From positions 1 through 6,834 of the forward strand of contig DAOVYA010000076.1 in NCBI GenBank assembly GCA_030635865.1: 6,834 bases of DNA. The letters are read 5' to 3'. The translations under genes were made by a program, and so were the position numbers. This document shows, one piece after another, positions 1 through 6,834 of this stretch. The DNA comes from Gammaproteobacteria bacterium (GTDB taxonomy: Bacteria > Pseudomonadota > Gammaproteobacteria > UBA9214). The stretch's first letter is position 1. Every line of letters begins with the position of its first letter. Under the pieces are notes generated by a model. It worked only from the letters and a program-made list of their open reading frames with translations. It had not been told where the DNA came from and made no database searches.

Positions 1-121
1 GACCAGACCCGCATCGAAACCACGCGTTGCCAGCTTGCGACTTAATTCATATTCACTGTGTTCACGGCGTGCAAGGAAATCCATCGCGGATTTTCGAACA
101 CAGGCTGGATCACTCGCCTGC

Positions 122-132
<11 letters not shown>
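1..132 (-). CDS. recX: Regulatory protein RecX, N-terminal part (runs off left edge)
   Basis: RecX binds RecA filaments and modulates recombinase activity, and commonly sits directly behind recA, as here. Only the N-terminal part is inside the window, and the frame is open to base 1. The core reads [20 protein letters not shown] followed by TRGFD, the first helical repeat of RecX with its REHS..EL.RKL signature. It aligns well with Pseudomonas RecX (AMDLLARREH..). The start is uncertain. The ATG at 84-82 lies inside the conserved helix, so it is probably too late. A CTG at 132-130 has AGGAG seven bases upstream and gives about 16 residues before the conserved AMDF, close to the Pseudomonas length; I used it. 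An in-frame ATG at 171-169 would overlap recA by 50 bp, lacks a good ribosome-binding site and adds a basic run that looks like a frame shadow of the acidic recA tail. With the CTG start the overlap with recA is 11 bp, so translation is probably coupled. Family call is firm; start is inference. Confidence 0.85.
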
Positions 133-1156
<1,024 letters not shown>

Positions 1157-1160
1157 CTGC

Positions 1161-1166
1161 TCCTCC
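1161..1166 (-). promoter_or_regulatory. Ribosome-binding site of recA
   Basis: On the minus strand GGAGGA lies four bases before the ATG at 1156. It is the strongest Shine-Dalgarno sequence in the window and fixes the recA start against the upstream in-frame TTG at 1201. Confidence 0.85.
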
Positions 1167-1200
1167 AAAGGTTTTTCATGCCGGCTCGCCGGATGCCGCA

Positions 1201-1229
1201 ATTATCACACAGATATTACACACTCCCAA
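1201..1229 (-). promoter_or_regulatory. Predicted sigma-70 promoter of recA
   Basis: On the minus strand TTGGGA (1229-1224) is followed by a 17-bp spacer and GATAAT (1206-1201), with a TG one base before the -10, the extended -10 pattern. Transcription would start near 1194, giving a leader of about 38 bases. The -35 box overlaps the last codons and stop of thpR, so recA can be made independently of pncC-thpR. No LexA box of the gammaproteobacterial form (CTGT, eight bases, ACAG) is seen over or near it. The call rests on box matches only. Confidence 0.6.
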
Positions 1230-1758
1230 GCTCCCAGGAGCGCAGTACACGATATCGTGCACCCGCCGGGTCAGTAACCGACTCGACCAGACTGAAATGG
1301 CTGATTGACCATTGAAACGGCTGGAATTCATCACTCTCGGGGGCCTTGCTCACCTTGCGGGCAAGCGTGATGTGCGGCTGGTGGGCGCGTGTGTCCGGCG
1401 CGATACCACAACCCGCCAGGGCATGCTGCAGGGCACCTGCCAATGACCATGCTTCCGCGGGTATGCGGGTCGGTCCGGCCCAGAGAATACGCGGTTTTTT
1501 CCAGTAACCCACCCGGTCAATGCAGAGTTCAAAGCACGGCACATGGATGTCGCTTGCCGCCGCCTCCAGGCAGGTGCGCACCATTGAGCTGACAGGCCCT
1601 GCAAACGCCAGTGTAATATGAAGATTGGGGGCCGCGATGCGTTTGACCCGCTTTCCCAGCAGCTTTCCTGCAGAGCGGTCCAGGGTAGCGCGTGTGTCTT
1701 CATCTGGCCACAAGGCAAAGAACAGCCGCTGCCTGGCGTCATTTCTGTCCGAGGACAT
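1216..1758 (-). CDS. thpR: RNA 2',3'-cyclic phosphodiesterase (2H family, LigT-like)
   Basis: The 180-residue protein belongs to the 2H phosphoesterase superfamily. Characterised ThpR enzymes open 2',3'-cyclic phosphate ends of RNA to 2'-phosphate, and in vitro can also join tRNA half molecules by a 2'-5' bond, hence the older name LigT. Both catalytic motifs are present, HITL at 47-50 and HITL at 129-132, with the usual opening strand RLFFALWPD at 11-19. Length is normal for the family. The ATG at 1758 lies inside the end of pncC (20-bp overlap, different frame), so the two are probably co-transcribed and translationally coupled. A modest AGGGG precedes it by about eight bases. The C-terminal codons carry the recA promoter -35 region. 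The physiological substrate is unknown in most bacteria; the location beside recA is a shared neighbourhood, not proof of a repair role. Confidence 0.93.
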   Translation of the reverse strand: MSSDRNDARQRLFFALWPDEDTRATLDRSAGKLLGKRVKRIAAPNLHITLAFAGPVSSMVRTCLEAAASDIHVPCFELCIDRVGYWKKPRILWAGPTRIPAEAWSLAGALQHALAGCGIAPDTRAHQPHITLARKVSKAPESDEFQPFQWSISHFSLVESVTDPAGARYRVLRSWELGSV

Positions 1759-2227
1759 TCAGCAACCCCTGCAGGGCATGACCAACCGCCTGGCGGCGTA
1801 CGGCCTCGCGATCGCCCTTGAAATGCCGGGTCTCTACCCGCACTTCGCCGCCCGCCCCGGCCCAGGAAAAACATACCGTTCCAACCGGTTTGCCCGGCAT
1901 CCCGCCACCAGGACCGGCAATCCCGCTGATCGCCAGGGCCACGTCAGCGGCACTGTTTTCCAGTGCCCCGGCCGCCATCTCCCGGACGGTCAGCTCGCTC
2001 ACCGCCCCGGCCACCTCCAGGGTTGCCCCGGCCACGCCCAGCATGGCCTGTTTGGCGGCATTGCTATAGCTCACAAACCCCCGGTCAAACCATTGTGAAC
2101 TGCCGGCAATATCCGTCAGGCACTTGGCCACCCAACCGCCGGTGCAGGACTCGGCCACCGCCAGCGCCTTATGCTGCTGTAGCAGTTGCTCGCCAACTTG
2201 CTGTGCCAGTTCCTTTAATTCAGACAT
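1739..2227 (-). CDS. pncC: Nicotinamide-nucleotide amidohydrolase PncC (CinA C-terminal domain family)
   Basis: PncC deamidates nicotinamide mononucleotide (NMN) to nicotinate mononucleotide and ammonia, returning it to NAD synthesis. NAD-dependent DNA ligase releases NMN, which links the enzyme to DNA replication and repair. The 162-residue protein is the single-domain form, without the N-terminal MoCF-like domain of full-length CinA. Family motifs are clear: AESCTGG at 25-31 with the nucleophile-region Ser27, GFVSYSNAAK at 50-59 with Lys59, and SGIAGPGGG at 101-109 followed by KPVGTV at 113-118. It is first in a minus-strand group with thpR and recA, and an equivalent gene lies beside recA in Pseudomonas. 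The ATG at 2227 has only a distant GAGG, and a possible hairpin (2228-2249) sits directly against the start codon. The gene is often annotated cinA or ygaD; the short form supports pncC. Confidence 0.95.
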   Translation of the reverse strand: MSELKELAQQVGEQLLQQHKALAVAESCTGGWVAKCLTDIAGSSQWFDRGFVSYSNAAKQAMLGVAGATLEVAGAVSELTVREMAAGALENSAADVALAISGIAGPGGGMPGKPVGTVCFSWAGAGGEVRVETRHFKGDREAVRRQAVGHALQGLLNVLGQK

Positions 2228-2249
2228 GGGATGTAATCTACCTCATCCC
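2228..2249 (-). promoter_or_regulatory. Hairpin abutting the pncC start codon
   Basis: In the pncC transcript GGGATG (2249-2244) can pair perfectly with CATCCC (2233-2228), leaving a 10-base loop. The 3' arm touches the ATG, and the only Shine-Dalgarno-like GAGG spans the stem-loop junction. If it forms, it would limit ribosome access. The pairing is seen in the sequence; a regulatory role is inference. Confidence 0.35.
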
Positions 2250-2255
2250 GAAAGA

Positions 2256-2277
2256 TTTTTTTGGTTTGTCAAAAAAA
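2256..2277. repeat. T7/A7 inverted repeat in the pncC-mutS gap
   Basis: Seven T (2256-2262) and seven A (2271-2277) flank the eight-base loop GGTTTGTC. A shorter nested pairing, GGTTT with AAACC (2263-2267 and 2275-2279), competes with it. On the minus strand the segment contains a perfect TTGACA (2272-2267) followed by an A-rich run, but no acceptable -10 box lies 16-18 bp further on. It may mark bent or easily melted DNA between the divergent genes. Confidence 0.45.
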
Positions 2278-2284
2278 CCCCATG

Positions 2285-2306
2285 GGATCCGCTCCTCGCG
2301 GGTAAT
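2285..2306 (-). repeat. Palindromic repeat unit 1 (solo copy)
   Basis: This 22-bp unit matches 2364-2385 at 20 of 22 positions, in the same orientation. On the minus strand it reads ATTACCCGCGAGGAGCGG and then ATCC. Its core can fold with CCGC (2289-2292) pairing GCGG (2298-2301) around TCCTC. Of the two differences from unit 3, one turns an end base pair of the stem into a T-G wobble. Confidence 0.7.
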
Positions 2307-2313
2307 TCCAACC

Positions 2314-2340
2314 ATTCCCGGCGGGGGCGCCGGTCCTGCA
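2314..2340 (+). repeat. Palindromic repeat unit 2 (left arm)
   Basis: The plus strand reads ATTCCCGGCGGGGGCGCC and then GGTCCTGCA. Compared with the reverse complement of unit 3, the first six and last nine bases are identical and the variable part is the hairpin core, where the stem is kept (CCGGCG with CGCCGG) although bases differ. This is what conservation of structure over sequence would look like. Confidence 0.65.
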
Positions 2341-2359
2341 ATTTTAGATCGGGACTCCC

Positions 2360-2385
2360 TGCAGGACCCGCTCCTCGCGGGGAAT
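2360..2385 (-). repeat. Palindromic repeat unit 3 (right arm)
   Basis: The minus strand reads ATTCCCCGCGAGGAGCGG and then GTCCTGCA. It has a perfect five-pair stem CCCGC (2367-2371) with GCGGG (2377-2381). It is the near-identical partner of unit 1 and the inverted partner of unit 2. Confidence 0.7.
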
Positions 2386-2437
2386 AGTCTCTGATAGCTC
2401 TGCGAAAACCGGGCTTGTTCAGGTAAACTTACCCGCC

Positions 2438-5002
2438 ATGACAGCCCCCGCCCACACACCGATGATGCAGCAGTATCTCGGCATCAAGGCAGAGCATCCT
2501 GATATCCTGCTGTTTTATCGCATGGGCGATTTCTACGAGCTGTTTTTCAACGATGCCCGGCGCGCTTCCAAACTGCTGGATATCACCCTGACGGCACGCG
2601 GCCAGTCTGCTGGCGAGGCAATACCCATGGCCGGGATTCCGGTACACGCCGTCGATCAGTATCTTGGTCGCCTCGTACGCAAGGGTGAATCGGTCGCCAT
2701 CTGCGAGCAGGTCGGTGATGTTGCCACCAGCAAGGGTCCGGTAGAACGCAAGGTCGTACGTATTGTCACCCCGGGCACAGTGACCGAAGAATCCCTGCTG
2801 GACGACCGCCAGGACAACCTGCTGGTGGCCATCAACCGGCTGGGAGAGACCTGGGGACTGGCAGCACTGGACCTTTCCGGCGCACGTTTCAGCGTGCAGC
2901 AATTCACGGGCACCGATGCACTGCTCAGCGAGTTGCAACGACTCAATCCGGCAGAATTGATCGTTAATGAAGCCGTCGATCTGCCTGCAGAAGCTGCAAG
3001 ACATACCGGCCTGAGCCGCCAGGCGCCCTGGCTGTTTGAAACCGACAGTGCACGCCGGCAGCTGAACCAGCAATTTGGCACACATGATCTAAGCGGTTTT
3101 GGCTGCGAGAAACTTGATGCTGCAATCGGCGCTGCCGGCGGCCTGCTGCAGTACGTCAACAATACCCAGCGCACCGCGCTGCCTCACTTGCGCGGCTTGC
3201 GCGTCGAGGACCGCAGTGACAGCCTGATGCTGGATGCAGCAACCCGCCGCAACCTGGAGCTTGAGGAATCCGGAACCAGCAACAGGGAAAACACATTGAT
3301 CAGCGTACTCGATTGCACCGCCAGCAGCATGGGCGGTCGCCTGTTGCGGCGCTGGTTGCAGCGCCCGCTACGCGACCATGAGTTGCTCAGGCAACGCTAT
3401 CAATGCATAGCCAGCCTGACTGAAGGGTATTTGCATACAGAGTTGCATGACATCCTCAATGGCATTTCGGATATCGAACGCATCCTGACGCGCATTGCCC
3501 TGAAATCGGCGCGACCCAGGGACCTGGCCGGGTTACGCGACACCCTTGGCCTGCTGCCCGATCTGCAGGCGAAACTTGCCGACAGTGAAGATCCCTTACT
3601 GACGCAACTGTCAGCACAAATCGGGCAGCACCCGGAAATTCACACGCACCTGGTACAGGCGATAAAAGAAGAACCACCGGCACTGATTCGTGACGGCGGT
3701 GTGCTGGCAACCGGCTTTGACGCAAACCTCGATGAATTACGCGAACTGAGCGAACATGGTGACCAGCTGCTGGTCGAAATGGAAGCCCGTGAACGGGAAC
3801 GCAGCGGCATTGCGAAGCTGAAGATCCGCTACAACCGGGTCCATGGCTTTTATATAGAGGTCAGCCGCCAGCAGGCCGACATGGTTCCGGATGACTACCA
3901 GCGTCGCCAGACACTCAAGGCCGTTGAGCGCTACAGTACGCCGGAACTGAAAGAACACGAAAGCAAGGTTCTAAGTGCACGCGAGCGGGCGCTGGCACTG
4001 GAAAAATCGCTGTATAACGATTTGCTCGACCGCCTTGCTGAATACCTCAAGGTGCTGGGGCTGTGCGCAGACGCACTTTCCGAGCTTGATGTGCTGGCCA
4101 ATTTTGCCGAACGCAGTCTGACGCTTAACCTGTCCAGCCCGACTCTCGATCAACGTCCGGGCATCGCGATTGAAAATGGCCGTCACCTGGTCGTTGAAAA
4201 TATTCTCGATGAGCCATTTATCCCGAATGATGTACAACTCAATTCACGTCGGCGCATGCTCATCATTACCGGTCCCAACATGGGTGGTAAATCCACCTAC
4301 ATGCGACAGACTGCACTCATTGTCCTGCTCGCCCATATCGGCTGTTATGTTCCGGCTGACAAGGCCGTCATCGGCCCGATCGACCGGATCTTTTCACGCA
4401 TTGGTGCATCCGATGACCTGGCGGGTGGACGCTCCACTTTTATGGTCGAAATGACCGAGACCGCAAACATCCTGCATAACGCGACCGGACAGAGCCTCGT
4501 GCTAATGGATGAAATCGGGCGTGGCACCAGCACCTATGATGGACTGTCACTGGCCTGGGCCTGCGCCGTGGATCTCGCGGTCCGCGTCAAGGCGTTTACC
4601 CTGTTTGCTACACACTATTTTGAATTGACTTCGTTACCGGATGATTATGACGCCATTGGCAATGTCCATCTGGATGCCGTTGAACACGATGACCGTATCG
4701 TGTTCCTGCACGCCATCAAGGAGGGTGCCGCCGATCGCAGCTACGGCTTGCACGTGGCAGCTTTGGCCGGGGTACCGCAGGCCGTCATTGCAGAGGCAAG
4801 TAAACGCCTGCTTGACCTGGAGCAAGACACGCAGCAAGGCAATGAAATATCATCTCCGCAAATGGGCCTGTTCCAGGCACCCGTTGAACATCCGCTGAAG
4901 GAGGCGCTGGATGGGATTGACCCCGACAATATGACGCCCAGGCAGGCACAGCAGGCCCTGTATACACTCAAGAAACTGGCCAAACAGGATCTGCATTCAT
5001 AG
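2438..5002 (+). CDS. mutS: DNA mismatch repair protein MutS
   Basis: MutS recognises base mismatches and small loops, then recruits MutL in an ATP-dependent manner. The 854-residue protein matches the E. coli length (853). Domains in order: the mismatch-binding domain (about 1-115) with the Phe-X-Glu wedge F32-Y-E34; connector (about 120-255); core and clamp levers (about 260-555); and ATPase (about 560-765). The ATPase has Walker [10 protein letters not shown] at 612-620, signature [13 protein letters not shown] at 657-669, Walker [17 protein letters not shown] with D691 and E692, and the conserved His of FATHYF at 726. The C-terminal region carries a beta-clamp binding motif QMGLF at 808-812 and a likely tetramerisation segment. 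No key residue is missing. The ATG gives the standard N-terminus (HTPMMQQYL), but no Shine-Dalgarno sequence lies at normal distance, only AGG about 14 bases upstream. The gene diverges from pncC, and fdxA follows. Confidence 0.98.
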   Translation: MTAPAHTPMMQQYLGIKAEHPDILLFYRMGDFYELFFNDARRASKLLDITLTARGQSAGEAIPMAGIPVHAVDQYLGRLVRKGESVAICEQVGDVATSKGPVERKVVRIVTPGTVTEESLLDDRQDNLLVAINRLGETWGLAALDLSGARFSVQQFTGTDALLSELQRLNPAELIVNEAVDLPAEAARHTGLSRQAPWLFETDSARRQLNQQFGTHDLSGFGCEKLDAAIGAAGGLLQYVNNTQRTALPHLRGLRVEDRSDSLMLDAATRRNLELEESGTSNRENTLISVLDCTASSMGGRLLRRWLQRPLRDHELLRQRYQCIASLTEGYLHTELHDILNGISDIERILTRIALKSARPRDLAGLRDTLGLLPDLQAKLADSEDPLLTQLSAQIGQHPEIHTHLVQAIKEEPPALIRDGGVLATGFDANLDELRELSEHGDQLLVEMEARERERSGIAKLKIRYNRVHGFYIEVSRQQADMVPDDYQRRQTLKAVERYSTPELKEHESKVLSARERALALEKSLYNDLLDRLAEYLKVLGLCADALSELDVLANFAERSLTLNLSSPTLDQRPGIAIENGRHLVVENILDEPFIPNDVQLNSRRRMLIITGPNMGGKSTYMRQTALIVLLAHIGCYVPADKAVIGPIDRIFSRIGASDDLAGGRSTFMVEMTETANILHNATGQSLVLMDEIGRGTSTYDGLSLAWACAVDLAVRVKAFTLFATHYFELTSLPDDYDAIGNVHLDAVEHDDRIVFLHAIKEGAADRSYGLHVAALAGVPQAVIAEASKRLLDLEQDTQQGNEISSPQMGLFQAPVEHPLKEALDGIDPDNMTPRQAQQALYTLKKLAKQDLHS

Positions 5003-5025
5003 CAGAGCTGTTTATGAGGTATACT
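4996..5025 (+). promoter_or_regulatory. Possible sigma-70 promoter upstream of fdxA
   Basis: TTCATA (4996-5001) is followed by an 18-bp spacer and TATACT (5020-5025, five of six consensus bases). The -35 overlaps the mutS stop codon. Transcription would start near 5032 and leave a leader of about 115 bases before fdxA. No intrinsic terminator is seen between mutS and fdxA, so read-through from mutS is also possible. Confidence 0.4.
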
Positions 5026-5136
5026 TCGGCACCGCCACCTGATCATTAACCATACATTTTAGATAACAACAAGTTAGCGCTTTTTATTAAGAATATGGAT
5101 GCAGCAGTACAGACGCCGCATCACGTGAATACCAAC

Positions 5137-5140
5137 GGAG
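5137..5140 (+). promoter_or_regulatory. Ribosome-binding site of fdxA
   Basis: GGAG lies six bases before the ATG at 5147, a normal distance, and supports this start. The resulting N-terminus MTFVVTENC is the standard one for the family. Confidence 0.7.
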
Positions 5141-5146
5141 AATTTA

Positions 5147-5470
5147 ATGACGTTTGTTGTGACTGAAAACTGCATCAAGTGCAAACTCACCGACTGTGTA
5201 GAAGTCTGCCCGGTCGACTGTTTCCATGAAGGACCCAACTTCCTGGTCATCGACCCCGATGAATGCATTGACTGCACCCTGTGTGAACCCGAATGTCCGA
5301 TCAATGCCATTTTTGATGAAGGCGACTTGCCGGAAGGACAGGAGCAGTTCCTGGCACTGAATGCCGAGTTGGCGAAAGAATGGCCGGTGATTACCCAGAT
5401 GAAGGATCCGCCTGCGGATGCGGATGAGTGGAAAGACAAACCGGACAAGCTAAAGCACCTGGAGCGTTAA
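5147..5470 (+). CDS. fdxA: Seven-iron ferredoxin FdxA ([3Fe-4S][4Fe-4S])
   Basis: This is a small cytoplasmic electron carrier of the Azotobacter vinelandii ferredoxin I type, 107 residues against 106 in the mature Azotobacter protein. By alignment to that protein, the [3Fe-4S] cluster is held by Cys9, Cys17 and Cys50, and the [4Fe-4S] cluster by Cys21, Cys40, Cys43 and Cys46. Cys12 is the extra cysteine of the first motif, and Cys25 is the free cysteine near the four-iron cluster. The two motifs read [14 protein letters not shown] and [12 protein letters not shown]. The acidic C-terminal extension, ending KLKHLER, is also conserved. The place directly behind mutS is shared with Pseudomonas, though the redox partner there is not settled and a repair role is unproven. 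The downstream AddB-like gene starts 24 bp after the stop, so co-transcription is likely. Confidence 0.97.
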   Translation: MTFVVTENCIKCKLTDCVEVCPVDCFHEGPNFLVIDPDECIDCTLCEPECPINAIFDEGDLPEGQEQFLALNAELAKEWPVITQMKDPPADADEWKDKPDKLKHLER

Positions 5471-5475
5471 TACTG

Positions 5476-5495
5476 TTTCAGTTATCACGCTGAAA
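5476..5495 (+). promoter_or_regulatory. Short inverted repeat covering the start of the AddB-like gene
   Basis: TTTCAG (5476-5481) and CTGAAA (5490-5495) are perfect reverse complements around an eight-base loop. The 3' arm includes the A of the ATG. There is no T-run after it, so it is not an intrinsic terminator. It is short and AT-containing and may be chance. Confidence 0.3.
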
Positions 5496-6834
5496 TGAGC
5501 GCCGACAGGAACATCATCCTCGTACCCTGCAGCGATGACATTCTGGCGGTTACGGCACGTCGCGTCATTGACAACGCGACTGAACTTCCGAACCTGCGAA
5601 AAACCGTTGTACTGCTCCCCGACCTGCAGTTTGCACCACAGTTGCGCAAACATTTACTGGATGGGGCTGCCAGGCATAACCACCATGCCCTGCTCGGACC
5701 GGACATCAGCACACCGGAACAATGGCTGGGTAAACACACTGTAATTAATCAGCCTGTCCCCGGCCGGGCTCGCCGGGAGCTAATGCTGGCCGAGGCATTG
5801 AAACTACACCCGTCGATTTATTCCGGTGGTGATCCGTGGCGAATCGCGGCAAGCCTTGTTTCATTATTTGACGAACTGACACTGCATCGTGTGCCGGTTC
5901 CCGACGAAATCGAATCTTTCACAGAACAACTGAAGACAGCCTATGGTATTGCAGACCGGCTGCCGGAACCACTCGGCATGGAGGCCACGGTCGTACACCG
6001 CTTGTGGCAGGCCTGGCATATACAGCTAGCTGCTGAAAACATGCTGGATCCCGGCATGGCCTTCCTGCAAAGACTTGCATCCGACCAGCCCGGTATCGAG
6101 ACATACCATTTCTACCTCGCGGGGTTTGACGCGCTGCATAGCGCAGAGGTCGAATGGGTCTCCCGGCAGCTGGAGACCGGCCGGGCCGAGTGCATCCTCT
6201 ATCCGCAGCAGGCATTGGCCGGTGAAGATATTTGCCGGCCCATGGAAATACTCCGGAAACAGGCGCCTGGGCAGGATACGTCCGGTGATCACAGGTCCCG
6301 GTTTCTTGATGCCGTATTCCAGCCTGGACAGGCACCGCCCGGAGAACGGGCTGCCGCCTTCAGCAAACAGCACGAGGTTTCACCGCTGGCCGGGGTCTTG
6401 TCCATCCTGCCAGCCGGTTCACCCGAGCAGGAGGCCCATGCCATTGACTTGCAGGTGCGCCAGTGGTTGCTGGATGAACTGCAACCGATCGCCATCGTTA
6501 CCGAAGACCGTCGCCTGGCAAGGCGGGTACGCGCCCTGCTGGAACGCGCCGGCGTCAGCCTGCAGGACAGTGGTGGCTGGGCACTTTCAACAACCAGTAC
6601 GGCAGCTGCACTGGAACGCTGGCTGGAAACTGTTGAAGAAGACTTTGCCCACCAACCCCTGCTTGATGTGCTCAAATCCCCTTTCATATTTCCGGGTGAT
6701 GACCGTGAACGACTCAGCAACCTGGTCTATCGGCTTGAGCAGGACATCATTCATCATGAAAACATAACGCGCGGCCTGCAACGCTACCGCGACCACATCA
6801 AGTTGCGCCAGCAGCGACTCCCCGAATTCTGGCC
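5495..6834 (+). CDS. AddB-like DNA repair protein, N-terminal 446 residues (runs off right edge)
   Basis: The frame stays open to the window end. The visible protein resembles the gammaproteobacterial 'probable DNA repair protein' family of about 900 residues (TIGR03623-like, from memory), which is related to AddB of the AddAB helicase-nuclease and usually ends in a PD-(D/E)XK nuclease domain. That domain would lie outside this window. Supporting stretches are the N-terminal strand NIILVPCSDD, the segment IVTEDRRLARRVRALLERAG (about 334-353), and LQDSGGWALSTT (about 356-367) followed by AALERWLETVE. No Walker A motif is visible in the N-terminal region, unlike AddB proper, so the helicase-like fold may be inactive. 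The ATG at 5495 lacks a Shine-Dalgarno sequence. It lies 24 bp after fdxA in the same frame, separated by the fdxA TAA and eight further sense codons. Family call is good; biochemical role is inference. Confidence 0.82.
   Translation, partial: MSADRNIILVPCSDDILAVTARRVIDNATELPNLRKTVVLLPDLQFAPQLRKHLLDGAARHNHHALLGPDISTPEQWLGKHTVINQPVPGRARRELMLAEALKLHPSIYSGGDPWRIAASLVSLFDELTLHRVPVPDEIESFTEQLKTAYGIADRLPEPLGMEATVVHRLWQAWHIQLAAENMLDPGMAFLQRLASDQPGIETYHFYLAGFDALHSAEVEWVSRQLETGRAECILYPQQALAGEDICRPMEILRKQAPGQDTSGDHRSRFLDAVFQPGQAPPGERAAAFSKQHEVSPLAGVLSILPAGSPEQEAHAIDLQVRQWLLDELQPIAIVTEDRRLARRVRALLERAGVSLQDSGGWALSTTSTAAALERWLETVEEDFAHQPLLDVLKSPFIFPGDDRERLSNLVYRLEQDIIHHENITRGLQRYRDHIKLRQQRLPEFW

Larger units (their letters stand above)
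2314..2385. repeat. REPIN-like inverted pair of palindromic units
   Basis: This 72-bp element begins ATTCCC and ends GGGAAT. Its 27-bp left arm (2314-2340) and 26-bp right arm (2360-2385) are imperfect reverse complements around a 19-bp centre. The innermost nine bases pair perfectly: GGTCCTGCA (2332-2340) with TGCAGGACC (2360-2368). Each arm also folds alone: CCGGCG/CGCCGG around GGGG in the left arm, CCCGC/GCGGG around TCCTC in the right. Two inverted palindromic units a short distance apart between genes is the layout of REP doublets (REPINs), which in many gammaproteobacteria are moved by RAYT transposases. The usual REP tetranucleotide GTAG is not obvious, so the family assignment is open. 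No target duplication is recognised. Confidence 0.65.

Noticed and set aside
1157..1201. N-terminally extended RecA beginning at TTG 1201
   Set aside because: The extra 15 residues are absent from the family, the TTG lies in the likely -10 box, and a strong Shine-Dalgarno serves the ATG at 1156.
1350..1874. Minus-strand frame of 174 codons overlapping thpR and pncC
   Set aside because: It is in a different frame from two genes with intact catalytic motifs, is rich in Arg, Pro and Ser as shadow frames are, and has no family signature.
2228..2262. Hairpin followed by a T-run, resembling a plus-strand intrinsic terminator
   Set aside because: The T-run begins six bases after the stem and no plus-strand gene ends here; the stem is better explained as part of the pncC leader.
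2244..2272. pncC promoter using the perfect TTGACA at 2272-2267
   Set aside because: At 17-bp spacing the -10 position reads GGGATG, with almost no match to TATAAT, and shifts of one or two bases do not help; kept only as a note.
2285..2385. CRISPR array suggested by repeated short palindromes
   Set aside because: There are only three units in mixed orientation with irregular gaps of 7 and 19 bp, which does not fit direct repeats with even spacers.
5040..5146. Small RNA or riboswitch in the AT-rich fdxA leader
   Set aside because: No stable extended hairpin or known motif could be recognised by eye, only short chance palindromes such as AGCGCT.

Overview
The window is a DNA-repair and genome-maintenance neighbourhood from a gammaproteobacterium. 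The basis is RecA that follows E. coli residue numbering almost exactly, MutS with the gammaproteobacterial start (HTPMMQQYL) and C-terminal beta-clamp motif, an Azotobacter/Pseudomonas-type seven-iron ferredoxin directly behind mutS, and RecX closest in style to Pseudomonas. The genus cannot be decided from the sequence alone. No plasmid, phage or transposase gene is visible; this is core chromosome.

Layout. Two gene groups diverge from the 210-bp gap at 2228-2437. Leftward on the minus strand: pncC (1739-2227), thpR (1216-1758, overlapping pncC by 20 bp), recA (122-1156) with its own likely promoter inside the end of thpR, and recX (cut by the window's left edge, overlapping the recA end). 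Rightward on the plus strand: mutS (2438-5002), a 144-bp gap with a possible promoter, fdxA (5147-5470), then 24 bp later an AddB-like repair protein (5495 onward, cut by the right edge).

How the genes fit. RecA is the strand-exchange protein and RecX its modulator. MutS starts mismatch repair. The AddB-like protein belongs to a family related to the AddAB end-processing nuclease. PncC recycles nicotinamide mononucleotide, a by-product of NAD-dependent DNA ligase, and ThpR is an RNA-end phosphodiesterase. FdxA is a small electron carrier whose place next to mutS is conserved in pseudomonads.

The most unusual sequence is non-coding. The pncC-mutS gap holds three related short palindromic units, two of which form a 72-bp inverted pair like a REP/REPIN element. 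Smaller points are a probable non-ATG recX start, no recognisable LexA box before recA, a hairpin against the pncC start codon, weak or absent ribosome-binding sites before mutS and the AddB-like gene, and an in-frame arrangement of fdxA with the gene behind it. I saw no clearly new multi-gene system.
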